A DNA stretch of 64,000 nt from a virus. Below are positions 19,271 to 27,132 of this stretch, in pieces. Under the pieces are notes generated by a model that was not told the origin of the DNA, did no database searches, and saw nothing but the letters and a program-made list of their open reading frames with translations. Each line of letters begins with the position of its first letter. Position 1 is the first letter of the stretch. Position numbers and translations under genes: made by a program. The stretch is from positions 1 through 64,000 of IMG/VR virus record IMGVR_UViG_3300025684_000016; one strand, given 5' to 3'.

Positions 19271-19499
19271 AGACATATATACATTCTCCAATACCAACAG
19301 AGAATACTTCACCCTCATCATCTATCTTATCATTATACTTAGTTTTAAGGTAATCTCTCACTCGATCATACTCTTCAACATCAAGTTCAAATAGTAACGT
19401 AGGTTTCTTAACCTCTAAATTCATCTTTTCAGTTAAATCCGCAATTATCGCTAATTGGTTTAATAGGTCACCTTTTTTTTCTTTATTGTCTCCCATCAC
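19251..19499 (-). CDS. hypothetical protein
   Basis: An 82-residue acidic protein with a helix-rich N-terminal half (LLNQLAIIADLTEKM) and a beta-type C-terminal half ending YVFSKSNV. Its ATG overlaps the stop of the preceding 68-residue frame (ATGA). It converges with the plus-strand gene and overlaps it by 20 bases. No recognised family. Confidence 0.6.
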   Translation of the reverse strand: MMGDNKEKKGDLLNQLAIIADLTEKMNLEVKKPTLLFELDVEEYDRVRDYLKTKYNDKIDDEGEVFSVGIGECIYVFSKSNV

Positions 19500-19702
19500 A
19501 TACCCAATATTTTACCCACCCTAAGTAAGAGTATTTTTAGTTTACTTTTTTTCTTTATCGTTGGTGGGATGAATATATCCTCCTTCTTCGTCTTCAGTAG
19601 TTCCTGAATCATCTTCTTCTTGTGTGTCTCCACCAGTAGTTGATCCTTCTGCACTTCCTTCTCCAACCAAGCTAAGTCCTTCGTTTTCGATTTCTTTATC
19701 AT
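19496..19702 (-). CDS. overlapping small basic protein (possible dual coding)
   Basis: A 68-residue, strongly basic frame (MIKKSKTKDLAWLEKEVQKD ...) lying in the +1 frame over the 3' end of the 172-residue gene (overlap about 160 bases) and ending in an ATGA overlap with the 82-residue gene. ATG at 19702, preceded by GAAAAGA. Arguments for a real gene are the coupled stop-start and the ordinary-looking helical sequence; against it are the length and the full overlap. Confidence 0.4.
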   Translation of the reverse strand: MIKKSKTKDLAWLEKEVQKDQLLVETHKKKMIQELLKTKKEDIFIPPTIKKKSKLKILLLRVGKILGM

Positions 19703-20060
19703 TCTTTTCAAATTTTAAACTGTGTAATTCATCTAATCCTGTTCTTTCAAAAACTTCTCTCAACTCCCTCACTTTCTCATCAAACAGTTTACGTTTTTGT
19801 TCTTCCTCAAGGTTTTTAATCACGACTTCATTCGCACATTGGAATGCAGTGTCAAAACCATCTTCGTTAGCAATAGCAACAAAAGAGACTAAAACACTCT
19901 TATCGTTCTTGTCTTGTATTTTCACTTCTAATGTTTTATAGACTTGTACTATTTTTTCGTACTTCCACGTTACGGGTAGTTTTAGATCTAAACTAACGTT
20001 GCTCTTTATTTCTCTCAATGAGAAGAAATATGGTTGTAATGGTTTTATATTTTTGTACAC
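19542..20060 (-). CDS. hypothetical protein with acidic tail
   Basis: A 172-residue protein starting at GTG. Residues 1-125 look folded (beta strands, then helices KRKLFDEKVRELREVFERTGL); residues about 130-172 are a low-complexity Gly/Thr/Glu/Asp tail (EGSTTGGDTQEEDDSGTTED). No recognised family. It follows the 59-residue membrane gene by two bases and probably shares its transcript. Confidence 0.7.
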   Translation of the reverse strand: MYKNIKPLQPYFFSLREIKSNVSLDLKLPVTWKYEKIVQVYKTLEVKIQDKNDKSVLVSFVAIANEDGFDTAFQCANEVVIKNLEEEQKRKLFDEKVRELREVFERTGLDELHSLKFEKNDKEIENEGLSLVGEGSAEGSTTGGDTQEEDDSGTTEDEEGGYIHPTNDKEKK

Positions 20061-20062
20061 TA

Positions 20063-20242
20063 TTATATGATTATATATGTTATTATGTATGATATTGAAA
20101 TGTAAATAAACACTCTTTCATACTTATTTATTTCTAATGGGTTAGGTGTTGTTTGTAGTAGTTTAACCCCAAACTCACCAATGAATCTAAGTATATAGAC
20201 TGTACTTAGAACCAATACGAATAGTTCTATGTTATCTATCAT
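20063..20242 (-). CDS. 59-residue membrane protein
   Basis: I translated this by hand: MIDNIELFVLVLSTVYILRF at the start and IYISISYIITYIII at the end, giving two hydrophobic segments separated by a polar stretch (QTTPNPLEINKYERV). The ATG lies inside the last codons of the H1-like gene (11-base overlap) and the stop is two bases before the next gene, so it fills exactly what would otherwise be a gap. It may be a small inner-membrane protein; a holin is possible by topology only. Confidence 0.6.
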   Translation of the reverse strand: MIDNIELFVLVLSTVYILRFIGEFGVKLLQTTPNPLEINKYERVFIYISISYIITYIII

Positions 20243-20414
20243 GTGATTTAATTTCTTCTAATACTTCTTTCCTGTATACCGAAATTAGACTCTTTATCTC
20301 CTGAGCGTATTTACGAGCTCTTATGGATGCAGAACGATTTCCCTTGTCAAATACTTTATTAGTATCGACAGACATTTTCTCGACAAGATTTTTAATTTTG
20401 ATTAACGTTTCCAT
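20232..20414 (-). CDS. histone H1-like protein (Hc1 family)
   Basis: A 60-residue basic helical protein: LIKIKNLVEKMSVDTNKVFD, then KGNRSASIRARKYAQEIKSL, then a Lys/Glu-rich helix. The pattern KGN-x(2-3)-A-x-R-A-R-K, with ELK/EIK after it, is that of the Hc1-type proteins found in Bacteroidetes and Chlamydiae, which bind DNA without sequence specificity. In a phage it could compact viral DNA or act on the host nucleoid. The length fits the family. Confidence 0.8.
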   Translation of the reverse strand: METLIKIKNLVEKMSVDTNKVFDKGNRSASIRARKYAQEIKSLISVYRKEVLEEIKSHDR

Positions 20415-20457
20415 ACTTATATTACGTTTTTGATAGTAATATACGTAATTTTTTCTA

Positions 20458-20898
20458 TTAGGTCAAGTTCTTTTCTAATATTTTGTAGATTTCTGTTAGT
20501 ACACCTAACTCTGGTCTCGTTTTTTTGTGTTTGTAGTTAAATAACTTAAAAAGGTACTCTTTTAGATTAGTTTCTTCACCATCCATTTGTGCATGGTAGA
20601 AAGTCTCCATAAAAAAAGTCCAAAAATATTCATAGTGGATACCTCTTTCTTTAAAGACGATTCTTTCCTTTTTAAAATTGTTGATTGTTTTGTCCCAACA
20701 CCACGTAAAGTGTCCTTTTTGGTTGAGTTCCTCATCCATTACATCAACCCCCAAATAAGTCCTATCCATTAAAGTGTGGATGGAATCGAGGAAATCATAA
20801 AATAAAATGATTTTTTCTGTGGATATGTCGTAAGCACGGTACCAAACTTCAGTCTGTTTACCGTAATTCTCATTATCAATCAAATGGTTCTCATTCAT
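20458..20898 (-). CDS. hypothetical protein
   Basis: A 146-residue soluble protein rich in aromatic residues (VWYRAYDISTEKIILFYDFL, HFTWCWDKTINNF, HYEYFWTFFMETFYHAQM). No recognised domain. A host-like promoter candidate (20924-20954) lies upstream, so it may begin a short operon with the H1-like gene 43 bases downstream. Confidence 0.7.
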   Translation of the reverse strand: MNENHLIDNENYGKQTEVWYRAYDISTEKIILFYDFLDSIHTLMDRTYLGVDVMDEELNQKGHFTWCWDKTINNFKKERIVFKERGIHYEYFWTFFMETFYHAQMDGEETNLKEYLFKLFNYKHKKTRPELGVLTEIYKILEKNLT

Positions 20899-20923
20899 CT
20901 CTCTTATTTGTTTTCTATACTAT

Positions 20924-20954
20924 AGAATATACACATAAAAGAGTTTAAAAACAA
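20924..20954 (-). promoter_or_regulatory. candidate Bacteroidetes-type promoter
   Basis: On the minus strand TTG (20954-20952), 20 bases, then TATATTCT (20931-20924). It is the same layout as the methyltransferase promoter with a weaker -7 box, in the 60-base gap before the 146-residue gene. Confidence 0.35.
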
Positions 20955-20958
20955 TGGG

Positions 20959-22059
20959 TTATTGAGTCTTTTCGTTGTAAGAGAACATTTTTTTCATTTT
21001 ACTGATCTCTTCCTGTAAAACATTCCCAACCTCACTTGTTTCTTCTTTAAGTTCTTTTACTGGTTGTACATCCTTAACATACATAGGTGCCTTTTCTTTG
21101 ACCTCTTTTCTTCTTTCAGCTGTCTTGTGAAGATTCTTACCTGTTTCTGTTTCAATTGTATTTCCTCCGTCAGCATTACCCATAGTTGAATCACCCTCTA
21201 AAGATTTCTTAAGTCTTTCTTTAAATTCTTCACTTGGTTCATGATCATAATCTAAGTCTAATGGATTCTCACCTCTTGAGTTTTCCATTTCTTCATTTTC
21301 CTCTTCAGTATTATGAACTACTTTCTTATCACCTTTACCATTAGCCTTAGGGAATTCAGGATTGTCTCCACCTTCGATAGTTAATGTGTCTTTAATTTTT
21401 TTATCTACGGTTTTCATATGTTCCGCAGTTTCTTTTTTGTTCGCTTTATGTACGTCATCCACTTCTCTAACACCAGGTACATTTGACTTTGACTCTTTAA
21501 CCATTTTTGTTACCATATCAATCATTTGTGATTCTGTTAAACGTAAAACTCTTTTTCTACTTTCATTTACAGACTCTTCCTCTTCCATCGCTCCACATTC
21601 ACAAAGACCATTACCACACTTTTCACATTCGATTTCTGTAATGTCAAAATCTTCATTAGTGTCACCCTGTCTTATGTCTTCAAGATCAGACGCTTCGATT
21701 TTACCATCGTTATCAACATCTAATTTGTGTTGGTCACCATGTAACTTTTCTTCGATTGATTGGTTTTCTTTCATGTTTTCTATGTCTTTTTCTTCACCCA
21801 ACTCATCTAACCTACTGATTAGTTCTTCTTGGGATTCAAATGTTTCAACCTCAACAACATAATCTTTGTCAGGGTTATTTTTATTATATTCTTCACATTT
21901 TTGATCTGCTTCATCTTTAGATTCACAAACCTCAATATATTCACCCTCACATTTAATACAATGTGCGGTTTTTTCACCCTTACTTTCGTTAAGGATTCTA
22001 CTTTTAATCTCCTTAGAGATGGTTTCTTCGATAATTTTATCTAATTCTGAAACTTTCAT
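20959..22059 (-). CDS. acidic protein with EF-hand-like loop and CxxC clusters
   Basis: A 366-residue, very acidic, probably largely disordered protein. It has two Cys clusters (CIKCEGEYIEVC near residue 34; CEKCGNGLCECG near 145), which could bind a metal, and between them a loop HKLDVDNDGKIEASD that fits the calcium-binding EF-hand/dockerin pattern DxDxDGxIxxxD. The C-terminus has charged helical repeats. An octamer promoter candidate sits five bases before the ATG, which groups it with virion genes. A scaffold or internal virion protein is conceivable but unproved. Confidence 0.72.
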   Translation of the reverse strand: MKVSELDKIIEETISKEIKSRILNESKGEKTAHCIKCEGEYIEVCESKDEADQKCEEYNKNNPDKDYVVEVETFESQEELISRLDELGEEKDIENMKENQSIEEKLHGDQHKLDVDNDGKIEASDLEDIRQGDTNEDFDITEIECEKCGNGLCECGAMEEEESVNESRKRVLRLTESQMIDMVTKMVKESKSNVPGVREVDDVHKANKKETAEHMKTVDKKIKDTLTIEGGDNPEFPKANGKGDKKVVHNTEEENEEMENSRGENPLDLDYDHEPSEEFKERLKKSLEGDSTMGNADGGNTIETETGKNLHKTAERRKEVKEKAPMYVKDVQPVKELKEETSEVGNVLQEEISKMKKMFSYNEKTQ

Positions 22060-22060
22060 A

Positions 22061-22573
22061 TTATATAAATATACGTTTTATCTCTTTTATCACTAATTTC
22101 TCAACCTCTTTGAATGGTAATCCGTATTTTTTTGAGATTTCCTTCACCGATTCATTTAATTGGTCGTTTTCGTAAAATTCGAGGTTATTTAATCCAACAC
22201 CCTGATTACAGTAAGGAAACTTTTTACACTTCTCCTTAATTGACACATAAACACCGTCAGGTCCACCCCACATTGGGAATTTCTTTTTCCTCATGGTCTT
22301 CATTCTCTTCTTAATTGTCTTTTCACCACCGATTTTTAGTGGGTTACCACCTGACCCATCACCAAAAGGTGCATCGTACATAGCACCAGCAGATACTCCA
22401 GCAGTCATCGCTTCGGTGAACTCACCTTCCTCAACATCTTCCTCAACTTCATCTTCGTTGTACTTTTTCTTGTTGTGTACTTTATATATCTCCTTTTTAG
22501 TTACAAATCCCATAGGTGCTGAGAAGGATCCTGAAGATCCTGCCATTGTTTGTTCTGTTGATTCTTTTTTCAT
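22061..22573 (-). CDS. hypothetical phage protein, possibly virion
   Basis: A 170-residue protein. The N-terminus AGSSGSFSAPMGFVTKKEIY and the centre (RKKKFPMWGGPDGVYVSIKE then KFPYCNQG) are polar and low in hydrophobic residues. The C-terminal 30 residues form a helix (LPFKEVEKLVIKEIKRIFI). I do not know the function. It is closely packed with its neighbours (1-base overlap upstream), so it is co-expressed with the acidic protein downstream. Confidence 0.7.
   Translation of the reverse strand: MKKESTEQTMAGSSGSFSAPMGFVTKKEIYKVHNKKKYNEDEVEEDVEEGEFTEAMTAGVSAGAMYDAPFGDGSGGNPLKIGGEKTIKKRMKTMRKKKFPMWGGPDGVYVSIKEKCKKFPYCNQGVGLNNLEFYENDQLNESVKEISKKYGLPFKEVEKLVIKEIKRIFI
22064..22071 (-). promoter_or_regulatory. 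late-promoter-like octamer TATTTATA
   Basis: A perfect copy, ending only four bases before the ATG of the acidic 366-residue gene. It lies inside the last codons of the upstream gene. Confidence 0.35.
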
Positions 22574-22812
22574 TATCTAACGTTTTTAAGTGGTGATTCC
22601 CAAAAAGACTTACGTTGCCAAAGTTGTTTAAATAACTCCACAACCACTTTAGTTGATAATTCAACCACCTTACCGTTTATGTCTCTCGTACCCATTTCCT
22701 TTTTAATGACATCAATCACTATTTTATGTGCTTGAGTACCATCAAGGAAAGTTTTAATCTCTTTCTTGACAATTCTTTCAATATCTTTCTTATCTGTGTC
22801 TGTAAGTGCCAT
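22573..22812 (-). CDS. small helical hypothetical protein
   Basis: A 79-residue protein starting MALTDTDKKDIERIVKKEIK, amphipathic and helical for most of its length, with no motif. Its stop overlaps the next ATG (TAATG) and its start is one base after the previous stop, which indicates a tight operon. Confidence 0.7.
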   Translation of the reverse strand: MALTDTDKKDIERIVKKEIKTFLDGTQAHKIVIDVIKKEMGTRDINGKVVELSTKVVVELFKQLWQRKSFWESPLKNVR

Positions 22813-22813
22813 G

Positions 22814-23296
22814 TTAGTCTATTCGTCTTTCAGAGATTAAGTCATTCATAGAATCAGAAAAGACATCTTCGAATTTTAAAAGTTTCTCAGTCGACTCTAA
22901 CACATCATAACTAACCTTTAACATACTCGTGTTTAAGTATGTGCCTTTATTTACACCCGCAATGATCACGAAATTTAAACCTACATCAGGTAGTACACCG
23001 TCTAACCTCACCGAACCACCCTCTATGGTGATGCCAGGTCTTAGATCACCCAAATCTGATACCTGAGTACCAAAGTTCTTTATAACGTCGGATATGACCT
23101 TCTTTTGTGGGTCCTTTAATTCTAAATCCTCTTTAGAGTCAGCAATTAACCTAACCTCAACACCGTCAACTACAATAACAGTGTCTTTCATTTGTTTTTC
23201 CTCTTCTTGTTCGTTTAAAGTTTTTACACCTCTACTCGACGACTCATTGAGTTGTCTAAGAGTATCTAACATTTTTTTTGTCTTATCGTAATTCAT
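22814..23296 (-). CDS. hypothetical protein
   Basis: 160 residues from the ATG at 23296 (MNYDKTKKMLDTLRQLNESS). An ATG at 23323 would overlap the upstream gene by 20 bases, so the downstream start is preferred. The first 45 residues are helical and charged; the rest is a beta-rich domain (VIVVDGVEVRLIADS, VGLNFVIIAGVNKGTYL). No recognised family. Confidence 0.68.
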   Translation of the reverse strand: MNYDKTKKMLDTLRQLNESSSRGVKTLNEQEEEKQMKDTVIVVDGVEVRLIADSKEDLELKDPQKKVISDVIKNFGTQVSDLGDLRPGITIEGGSVRLDGVLPDVGLNFVIIAGVNKGTYLNTSMLKVSYDVLESTEKLLKFEDVFSDSMNDLISERRID

Positions 23297-23303
23297 ATGT
23301 GTA

Positions 23304-23909
23304 TTATATTTCATTTTCCACAAACATTTTAAAATTGAATGATGGGTTTATATCTGTATAAATATTTGAAAAATTCGATTTACAAACAATTCCACCTAAT
23401 TTATCGATATTTTCTATAATTCCGTTAGTTGGAACTACGTGTTTTTTGATGTCATACTCCTCACAGAGGTGGTCACACAGGGAAATTAAGGTTTTTATTT
23501 GTTCAGGATTATATCGATCCCAATAAAACTTTTCTCTCCAACTCCTTATAAATGGTTCAGTTCTGTACGGATCTCCAATCCAATTTGAAAAAAACCCCGT
23601 TATTGTATTTTTATTTAACCACCCAAGATTCTCGATTGCAATCTTAATTTGCTGTCTGTCGATTTTGTCAATGTCAAAAGTCTTAGACGAATATTTTACA
23701 TCTAAGACTTTATATATGTCGCCCGACTTACTAATAATGAAGTGTGGAATATCTTCGTATTCACCATTTCTTCGAAATTTGATTTTTTTAACAAAATCAT
23801 CTATTCGTCTTTTAGTATCATATAATAGAATTTGTTTCTTCTTATACGATCTTTTAGAATGGTTTAGGTCGTCCTTATTAATTATTTCTACGTCTCGAAT
23901 TCCCAACAT
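23304..23909 (-). CDS. amidase-like protein lacking zinc ligands
   Basis: A 201-residue protein whose layout resembles the amidase_2 / T7-lysozyme fold: [16 protein letters not shown] (55-70), then [16 protein letters not shown] (133-148), then TDINPSFNF (185-193) near the end. In active enzymes the first zinc His lies where this protein has Y30 (ILLYDT), and the Cys/Asp ligand before PSF is replaced. The fold assignment is inference; if right, the protein is probably inactive on peptidoglycan and may bind it or act in the virion. Its start overlaps the -1-frame extension described below. Confidence 0.5.
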   Translation of the reverse strand: MLGIRDVEIINKDDLNHSKRSYKKKQILLYDTKRRIDDFVKKIKFRRNGEYEDIPHFIISKSGDIYKVLDVKYSSKTFDIDKIDRQQIKIAIENLGWLNKNTITGFFSNWIGDPYRTEPFIRSWREKFYWDRYNPEQIKTLISLCDHLCEEYDIKKHVVPTNGIIENIDKLGGIVCKSNFSNIYTDINPSFNFKMFVENEI

Positions 23910-24213
23910 TTCTTCTAATTACTTTTTGACCAACCTTCATAAAAGGTTCTAATGGAATATCCCTATTTACCGTAGGTTCCAAATACAATTCATCAACATA
24001 AATAGTTGGTGTCGGAGTTGCACTTGGAAATGGAGTACTACTTGGTGTTGGTGTAGGGTTCTCCGTTGATTGTGGAGTGGACGTTGGTCCTTCAGTTTGT
24101 GAAGGTATTGGTGTTGGGTTCTCCGTTGGAAATGGTGTTGGACTACTGAAAGGTGTTGAACTTAATGTCGGACTTGGGGTTTCGGTAGTTTCTATTATTT
24201 TTTTTTTTCGGGA
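23878..24213 (-). CDS. Pro/Thr-rich -1-frame continuation of the membrane protein
   Basis: The reverse strand is open from 24213 to a stop at 23880-23878 in the -1 frame relative to the 437-residue gene, but contains no usable start before the coding-looking part. After the A11 run (24208-24198) it reads 104 residues: a Pro/Thr/Ser stretch ([20 protein letters not shown] and similar to about residue 62), then [20 protein letters not shown] and a basic end. The composition equals the linkers of the virion proteins. It is probably expressed by -1 slippage on the A11 run, or the run is miscounted and this is simply the true C-terminus. It overlaps the next gene by 32 bases. Confidence 0.55.
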   Translation of the reverse strand, partial: SRKKKIIETTETPSPTLSSTPFSSPTPFPTENPTPIPSQTEGPTSTPQSTENPTPTPSSTPFPSATPTPTIYVDELYLEPTVNRDIPLEPFMKVGQKVIRRNVGNSRRRNN

Positions 24214-25508
24214 TCATCGTTTGTGATGTCCTTAGTTGTTTCGTTGATTGGTTCCTTAAAAATGAAATTAGGTTCGGGGGTTGGTGGTTCAAACCTCACC
24301 TGTGGAACTTCTTTAATTTCAACATCAACACTAAACTCAGGACCATTATTATTAGGTAACTCGTCCAACACAACATTAACCTCTTTAAGTTTTTCTGTTG
24401 GTGTTGTTATTTGACCCGTATTTAAATCCAATTCTGCCGTTTCAACCACGTCAGGTAGTTGTTCCTTATTTACCTCTCTATATTTTTCTATAGGTACACC
24501 ATTAACGTGTTGTGGTGTCTTAGACGATAAAACCAAATTATAATCCTTATCAGGTTCTGTATCAGTTGTGTATTCTATATTTTCATTGAATTGGTGTGTA
24601 GATGGTTCTATTGTTTCTGGTTCATTAACTTCAATGTCTTTGACCATATCATTTAAAACCATATCCAACGCATGATCCTCATCCCACTTATCATCTACGT
24701 CAGTTTCAGTCTGACTATCTTCATATGGAATATCATCTAAACCATCATTAATTGTAGTGTCGAAATCTTTGTAGTCTTCTTCCGTTGGTTCAGGTCCATC
24801 ATTTAACCATGATGGTGGTTCAGGTGTTTTATTTCTTTCAGTGTCGTAATAGTGTTCACTTTTAGGTTCTTCTTCATCAGAGACTTTGGTCTTGGGTTTA
24901 GATAATATCTCATTTAATTTATCCAACTCCTCTGTTGTTGGTCGATATCTTGCAATCTCACCAACTAAATCAGATGCCTGTATTGGGTCTTCTTTAGGTT
25001 CGGTACTTGATTTGTCTTTTGTTTCATTAGAAAGTGTTCTCTCTTCATTAAACTTAACTAACATGTGAAGGAAAGATAACGATATCAGTGGTAACATACC
25101 CCCCGAAAATATAGCAAGAAAACGTCTATGTGATTGTAAATTATCTTGTTCAACACCAACATATTCCAATATTGGACCTGTTAGATCAACCCATGATAAA
25201 AATTGTGCAGATGAAATATCAATGTATTCGAATGCGAAGAATATATTCCCAACAAACTGAATTATTGTTACAATACCGAATGGTACGTAAACTTTAGAAC
25301 CCATATTGACCGATATTGCCGCCAATGCAGATAACGCAGCAATTTCAATACCTATTGAAAGATATAATGCCCACGACATAGGGTTTGACATTCCATACCA
25401 CCCCGTTACGTGTGATATTGACACAATTGCAACCGTAATGATAGGAACAAGAAACGCTACGTAGATAATTGTTTTAAAATTTCTACTAAACCAATTCGTA
25501 CCCTTCAT
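24195..25508 (-). CDS. multi-pass membrane protein with long acidic tail
   Basis: A 437-residue protein. Residues about 10-155 hold four likely membrane segments (for example [18 protein letters not shown] and [20 protein letters not shown]). Residues about 160-437 are hydrophilic, strongly acidic and Pro-rich (EPPTPEPNF), probably cytoplasmic. The zero frame ends EKKK-stop exactly at an A11 run, after which the -1 frame continues (see 23878-24213). No known family. It lies between a small membrane protein and the amidase-like gene, so an envelope role is possible. Confidence 0.75.
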   Translation of the reverse strand: MKGTNWFSRNFKTIIYVAFLVPIITVAIVSISHVTGWYGMSNPMSWALYLSIGIEIAALSALAAISVNMGSKVYVPFGIVTIIQFVGNIFFAFEYIDISSAQFLSWVDLTGPILEYVGVEQDNLQSHRRFLAIFSGGMLPLISLSFLHMLVKFNEERTLSNETKDKSSTEPKEDPIQASDLVGEIARYRPTTEELDKLNEILSKPKTKVSDEEEPKSEHYYDTERNKTPEPPSWLNDGPEPTEEDYKDFDTTINDGLDDIPYEDSQTETDVDDKWDEDHALDMVLNDMVKDIEVNEPETIEPSTHQFNENIEYTTDTEPDKDYNLVLSSKTPQHVNGVPIEKYREVNKEQLPDVVETAELDLNTGQITTPTEKLKEVNVVLDELPNNNGPEFSVDVEIKEVPQVRFEPPTPEPNFIFKEPINETTKDITNDDPEKKK

Positions 25509-25509
25509 A

Positions 25510-25812
25510 TTATTTTTTTAATTCACTTTCTAAGGATTCAAGTTCTTTCTCGATCTGACTTTGTCTTTGTAAATCAAACATTTTTCTGTCAGTTGCCTGT
25601 ATCATTCTATGTTCACTTTTTAAACCTTCAATCTTTAATCTAAGATCAATCTCATCCTTAGTAAATGTGTGATTTTCGTTATATTCTTTTAAGTCTCTCA
25701 TTTCTTTTTTGATTGAGGACATTTCTCTACTATCACCACAACCTCTAAAGAATGTAAATATTAGTACAACAAATACAATAACGTTAAAATACTTTTCTAT
25801 AAAATTTTTCAT
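25510..25812 (-). CDS. membrane-anchored coiled-coil protein
   Basis: A 100-residue protein with one N-terminal membrane segment (VIVFVVLIFTFF), then RGCGDSRE and a charged heptad-like helix to the end (EIDLRLKIEGLKSEH ... EKELESLESELKK). Topology and size resemble an inner-membrane spanin subunit. It shares the segment-then-RGCGD arrangement with the 233-residue gene at 27133. An octamer promoter candidate overlaps the stop codon of the sigma gene just upstream. Confidence 0.65.
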   Translation of the reverse strand: MKNFIEKYFNVIVFVVLIFTFFRGCGDSREMSSIKKEMRDLKEYNENHTFTKDEIDLRLKIEGLKSEHRMIQATDRKMFDLQRQSQIEKELESLESELKK

Positions 25813-25828
25813 AATTCTTATTTTACCT

Positions 25829-26632
25829 TTATAAATAGTTTAATAGAGTAAAACTCTCATTTCTTAATTTCTTCATCGCCTTTTCTTTCAACTGTCGAAT
25901 ACGTTCTTTGGTACAACCAAACTGTTCACCGAGATCTTCTAAATTACATTCGACACCATCCAAACCAAAGTACTTAGTTATGATGATCTTTTCCTTTTCA
26001 TTCAACAGATCCAATAACTTTCTCACCTGTTCTTTTGTTTCGTCTTGATTAATAACATACGATTCAGGACTAAACGAGTCATGATTTACGATGATATCAA
26101 TTAATTCATCACCCTCATCATTAATGGGTGTGCTTAAATTTACACATTTTGGTATTGAAAGTGTAGGGATCTCGAGAAGTTTTTCGGGATTTTCATATTC
26201 ATCAAAGAATAACTTTTTAAGTTTCTGTTGTTCTTGTATAATATTAGATGGGATACGTATTGTTCTTGAGTTATCATTTAGAGAGGACATTATTGCCTGT
26301 CTTATCCACCACACCGCATATGAAATAAATTTGATTTTCCTTTTAGGGTCAAACTGTTCTGCCGCCTTAATTAAACCTATGTTACCTTCAGAAATTAAAT
26401 CAGGTAGATCCAACCCCTGATTTTGAAAGTTTTTAGCAACTGAGATAACAAATCTCAAATTACCTAATACTAACTGCTTTAAAAGATCCTCCCTTTCTTT
26501 TGACGAAATATTTGTTTTCTGTAATCCCTTTACTATTAATGTTAATCTTTGTTTATCAGAAACAGGTAATTTTTTGATGTCTTTAAGATAGAACTGGATC
26601 TCTTCTGTGTTTAGGAAATTTGTGTTTTGCAT
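25829..26632 (-). CDS. rpoD: RNA polymerase sigma-70 factor, Bacteroidetes RpoD type
   Basis: A 267-residue sigma factor with a short N-terminus, region 2 (NLRFVISVAKNFQNQGLDLP, DLISEGNIGLIKAAEQFD, KFISYAVWWIRQAI), region 3, and region 4 with a helix-turn-helix (EQFGCTKERIRQLKEKAMKK). The wording of region 2 is very close to that of the short primary sigma factors of Bacteroidetes, unlike T4 gp55. It probably redirects host RNA polymerase to phage promoters, perhaps the TATTTATA class. It ends LNYL, where the stop overlaps the octamer of the next gene. Confidence 0.93.
   Translation of the reverse strand: MQNTNFLNTEEIQFYLKDIKKLPVSDKQRLTLIVKGLQKTNISSKEREDLLKQLVLGNLRFVISVAKNFQNQGLDLPDLISEGNIGLIKAAEQFDPKRKIKFISYAVWWIRQAIMSSLNDNSRTIRIPSNIIQEQQKLKKLFFDEYENPEKLLEIPTLSIPKCVNLSTPINDEGDELIDIIVNHDSFSPESYVINQDETKEQVRKLLDLLNEKEKIIITKYFGLDGVECNLEDLGEQFGCTKERIRQLKEKAMKKLRNESFTLLNYL
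25830..25837 (-). promoter_or_regulatory. late-promoter-like octamer TATTTATA
   Basis: A perfect copy, ending 17 bases before the ATG of the 100-residue membrane protein and overlapping the last codons of the sigma factor gene. Confidence 0.35.
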
Positions 26633-26691
26633 GAATGAACGGGTTTTTTTATTAGGTGAACGAAATATTATACTAAAATAACGATATTTTA

Positions 26692-27132
26692 TCAGTCCTC
26701 AAAATTATCTAAGAACTTTTTTTCATCAATTGATAAACTTTCAATACCATCCTTATTTATTTTTTCAAGTAGATCATCTATATCCATAGATATAGGTTGT
26801 TTTTGGTACTCAATCCGTAGGTATTGGTCTTCTATTTTTTCGAAGATAAATTCTTTTACTTTTTGAGGTAAGTGTGCCGCAACAACATCATTAATGTCAA
26901 ACATAAAATAGAACTTAACTTCTGGTGCCTCTAAAACTTTGTGAAGTGACTCAGCAAACTTATCAGTGTCAACCTCAGTTTCTACTAAAACTATTAAGTT
27001 TTTACTATTCTCCACTAAATATTTAACTGATTTTACCATTTCGTGTTCTCCGATTACTGAAAGACAGAAGAACTCAATATCTTCCATATCATCAAATAAT
27101 CCATATAGAAAGATTGTATACGTTTTTGACAT
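26692..27132 (-). CDS. hypothetical protein
   Basis: A 146-residue soluble acidic protein with a ferredoxin-like alternation of strands and helices (TYTIFLYGLFDDMEDIEFFC, NLIVLVETEVDTDKFAESLH). It ends LLEKINKDGIESLSIDEKKF, a short helical signature like that seen at the C-termini of some Bacteroidetes rhomboid proteins; no rhomboid core is present. One-base spacing from the gene upstream. Function unknown. Confidence 0.7.
   Translation of the reverse strand: MSKTYTIFLYGLFDDMEDIEFFCLSVIGEHEMVKSVKYLVENSKNLIVLVETEVDTDKFAESLHKVLEAPEVKFYFMFDINDVVAAHLPQKVKEFIFEKIEDQYLRIEYQKQPISMDIDDLLEKINKDGIESLSIDEKKFLDNFED

Noticed and set aside
19542-19560. A AAA AAG slippery heptamer directly before the stop of the 172-residue gene
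   Set aside because: The -1 frame meets a stop two codons later, and the overlapping small gene is in the +1 frame, so -1 slippage would add almost nothing.
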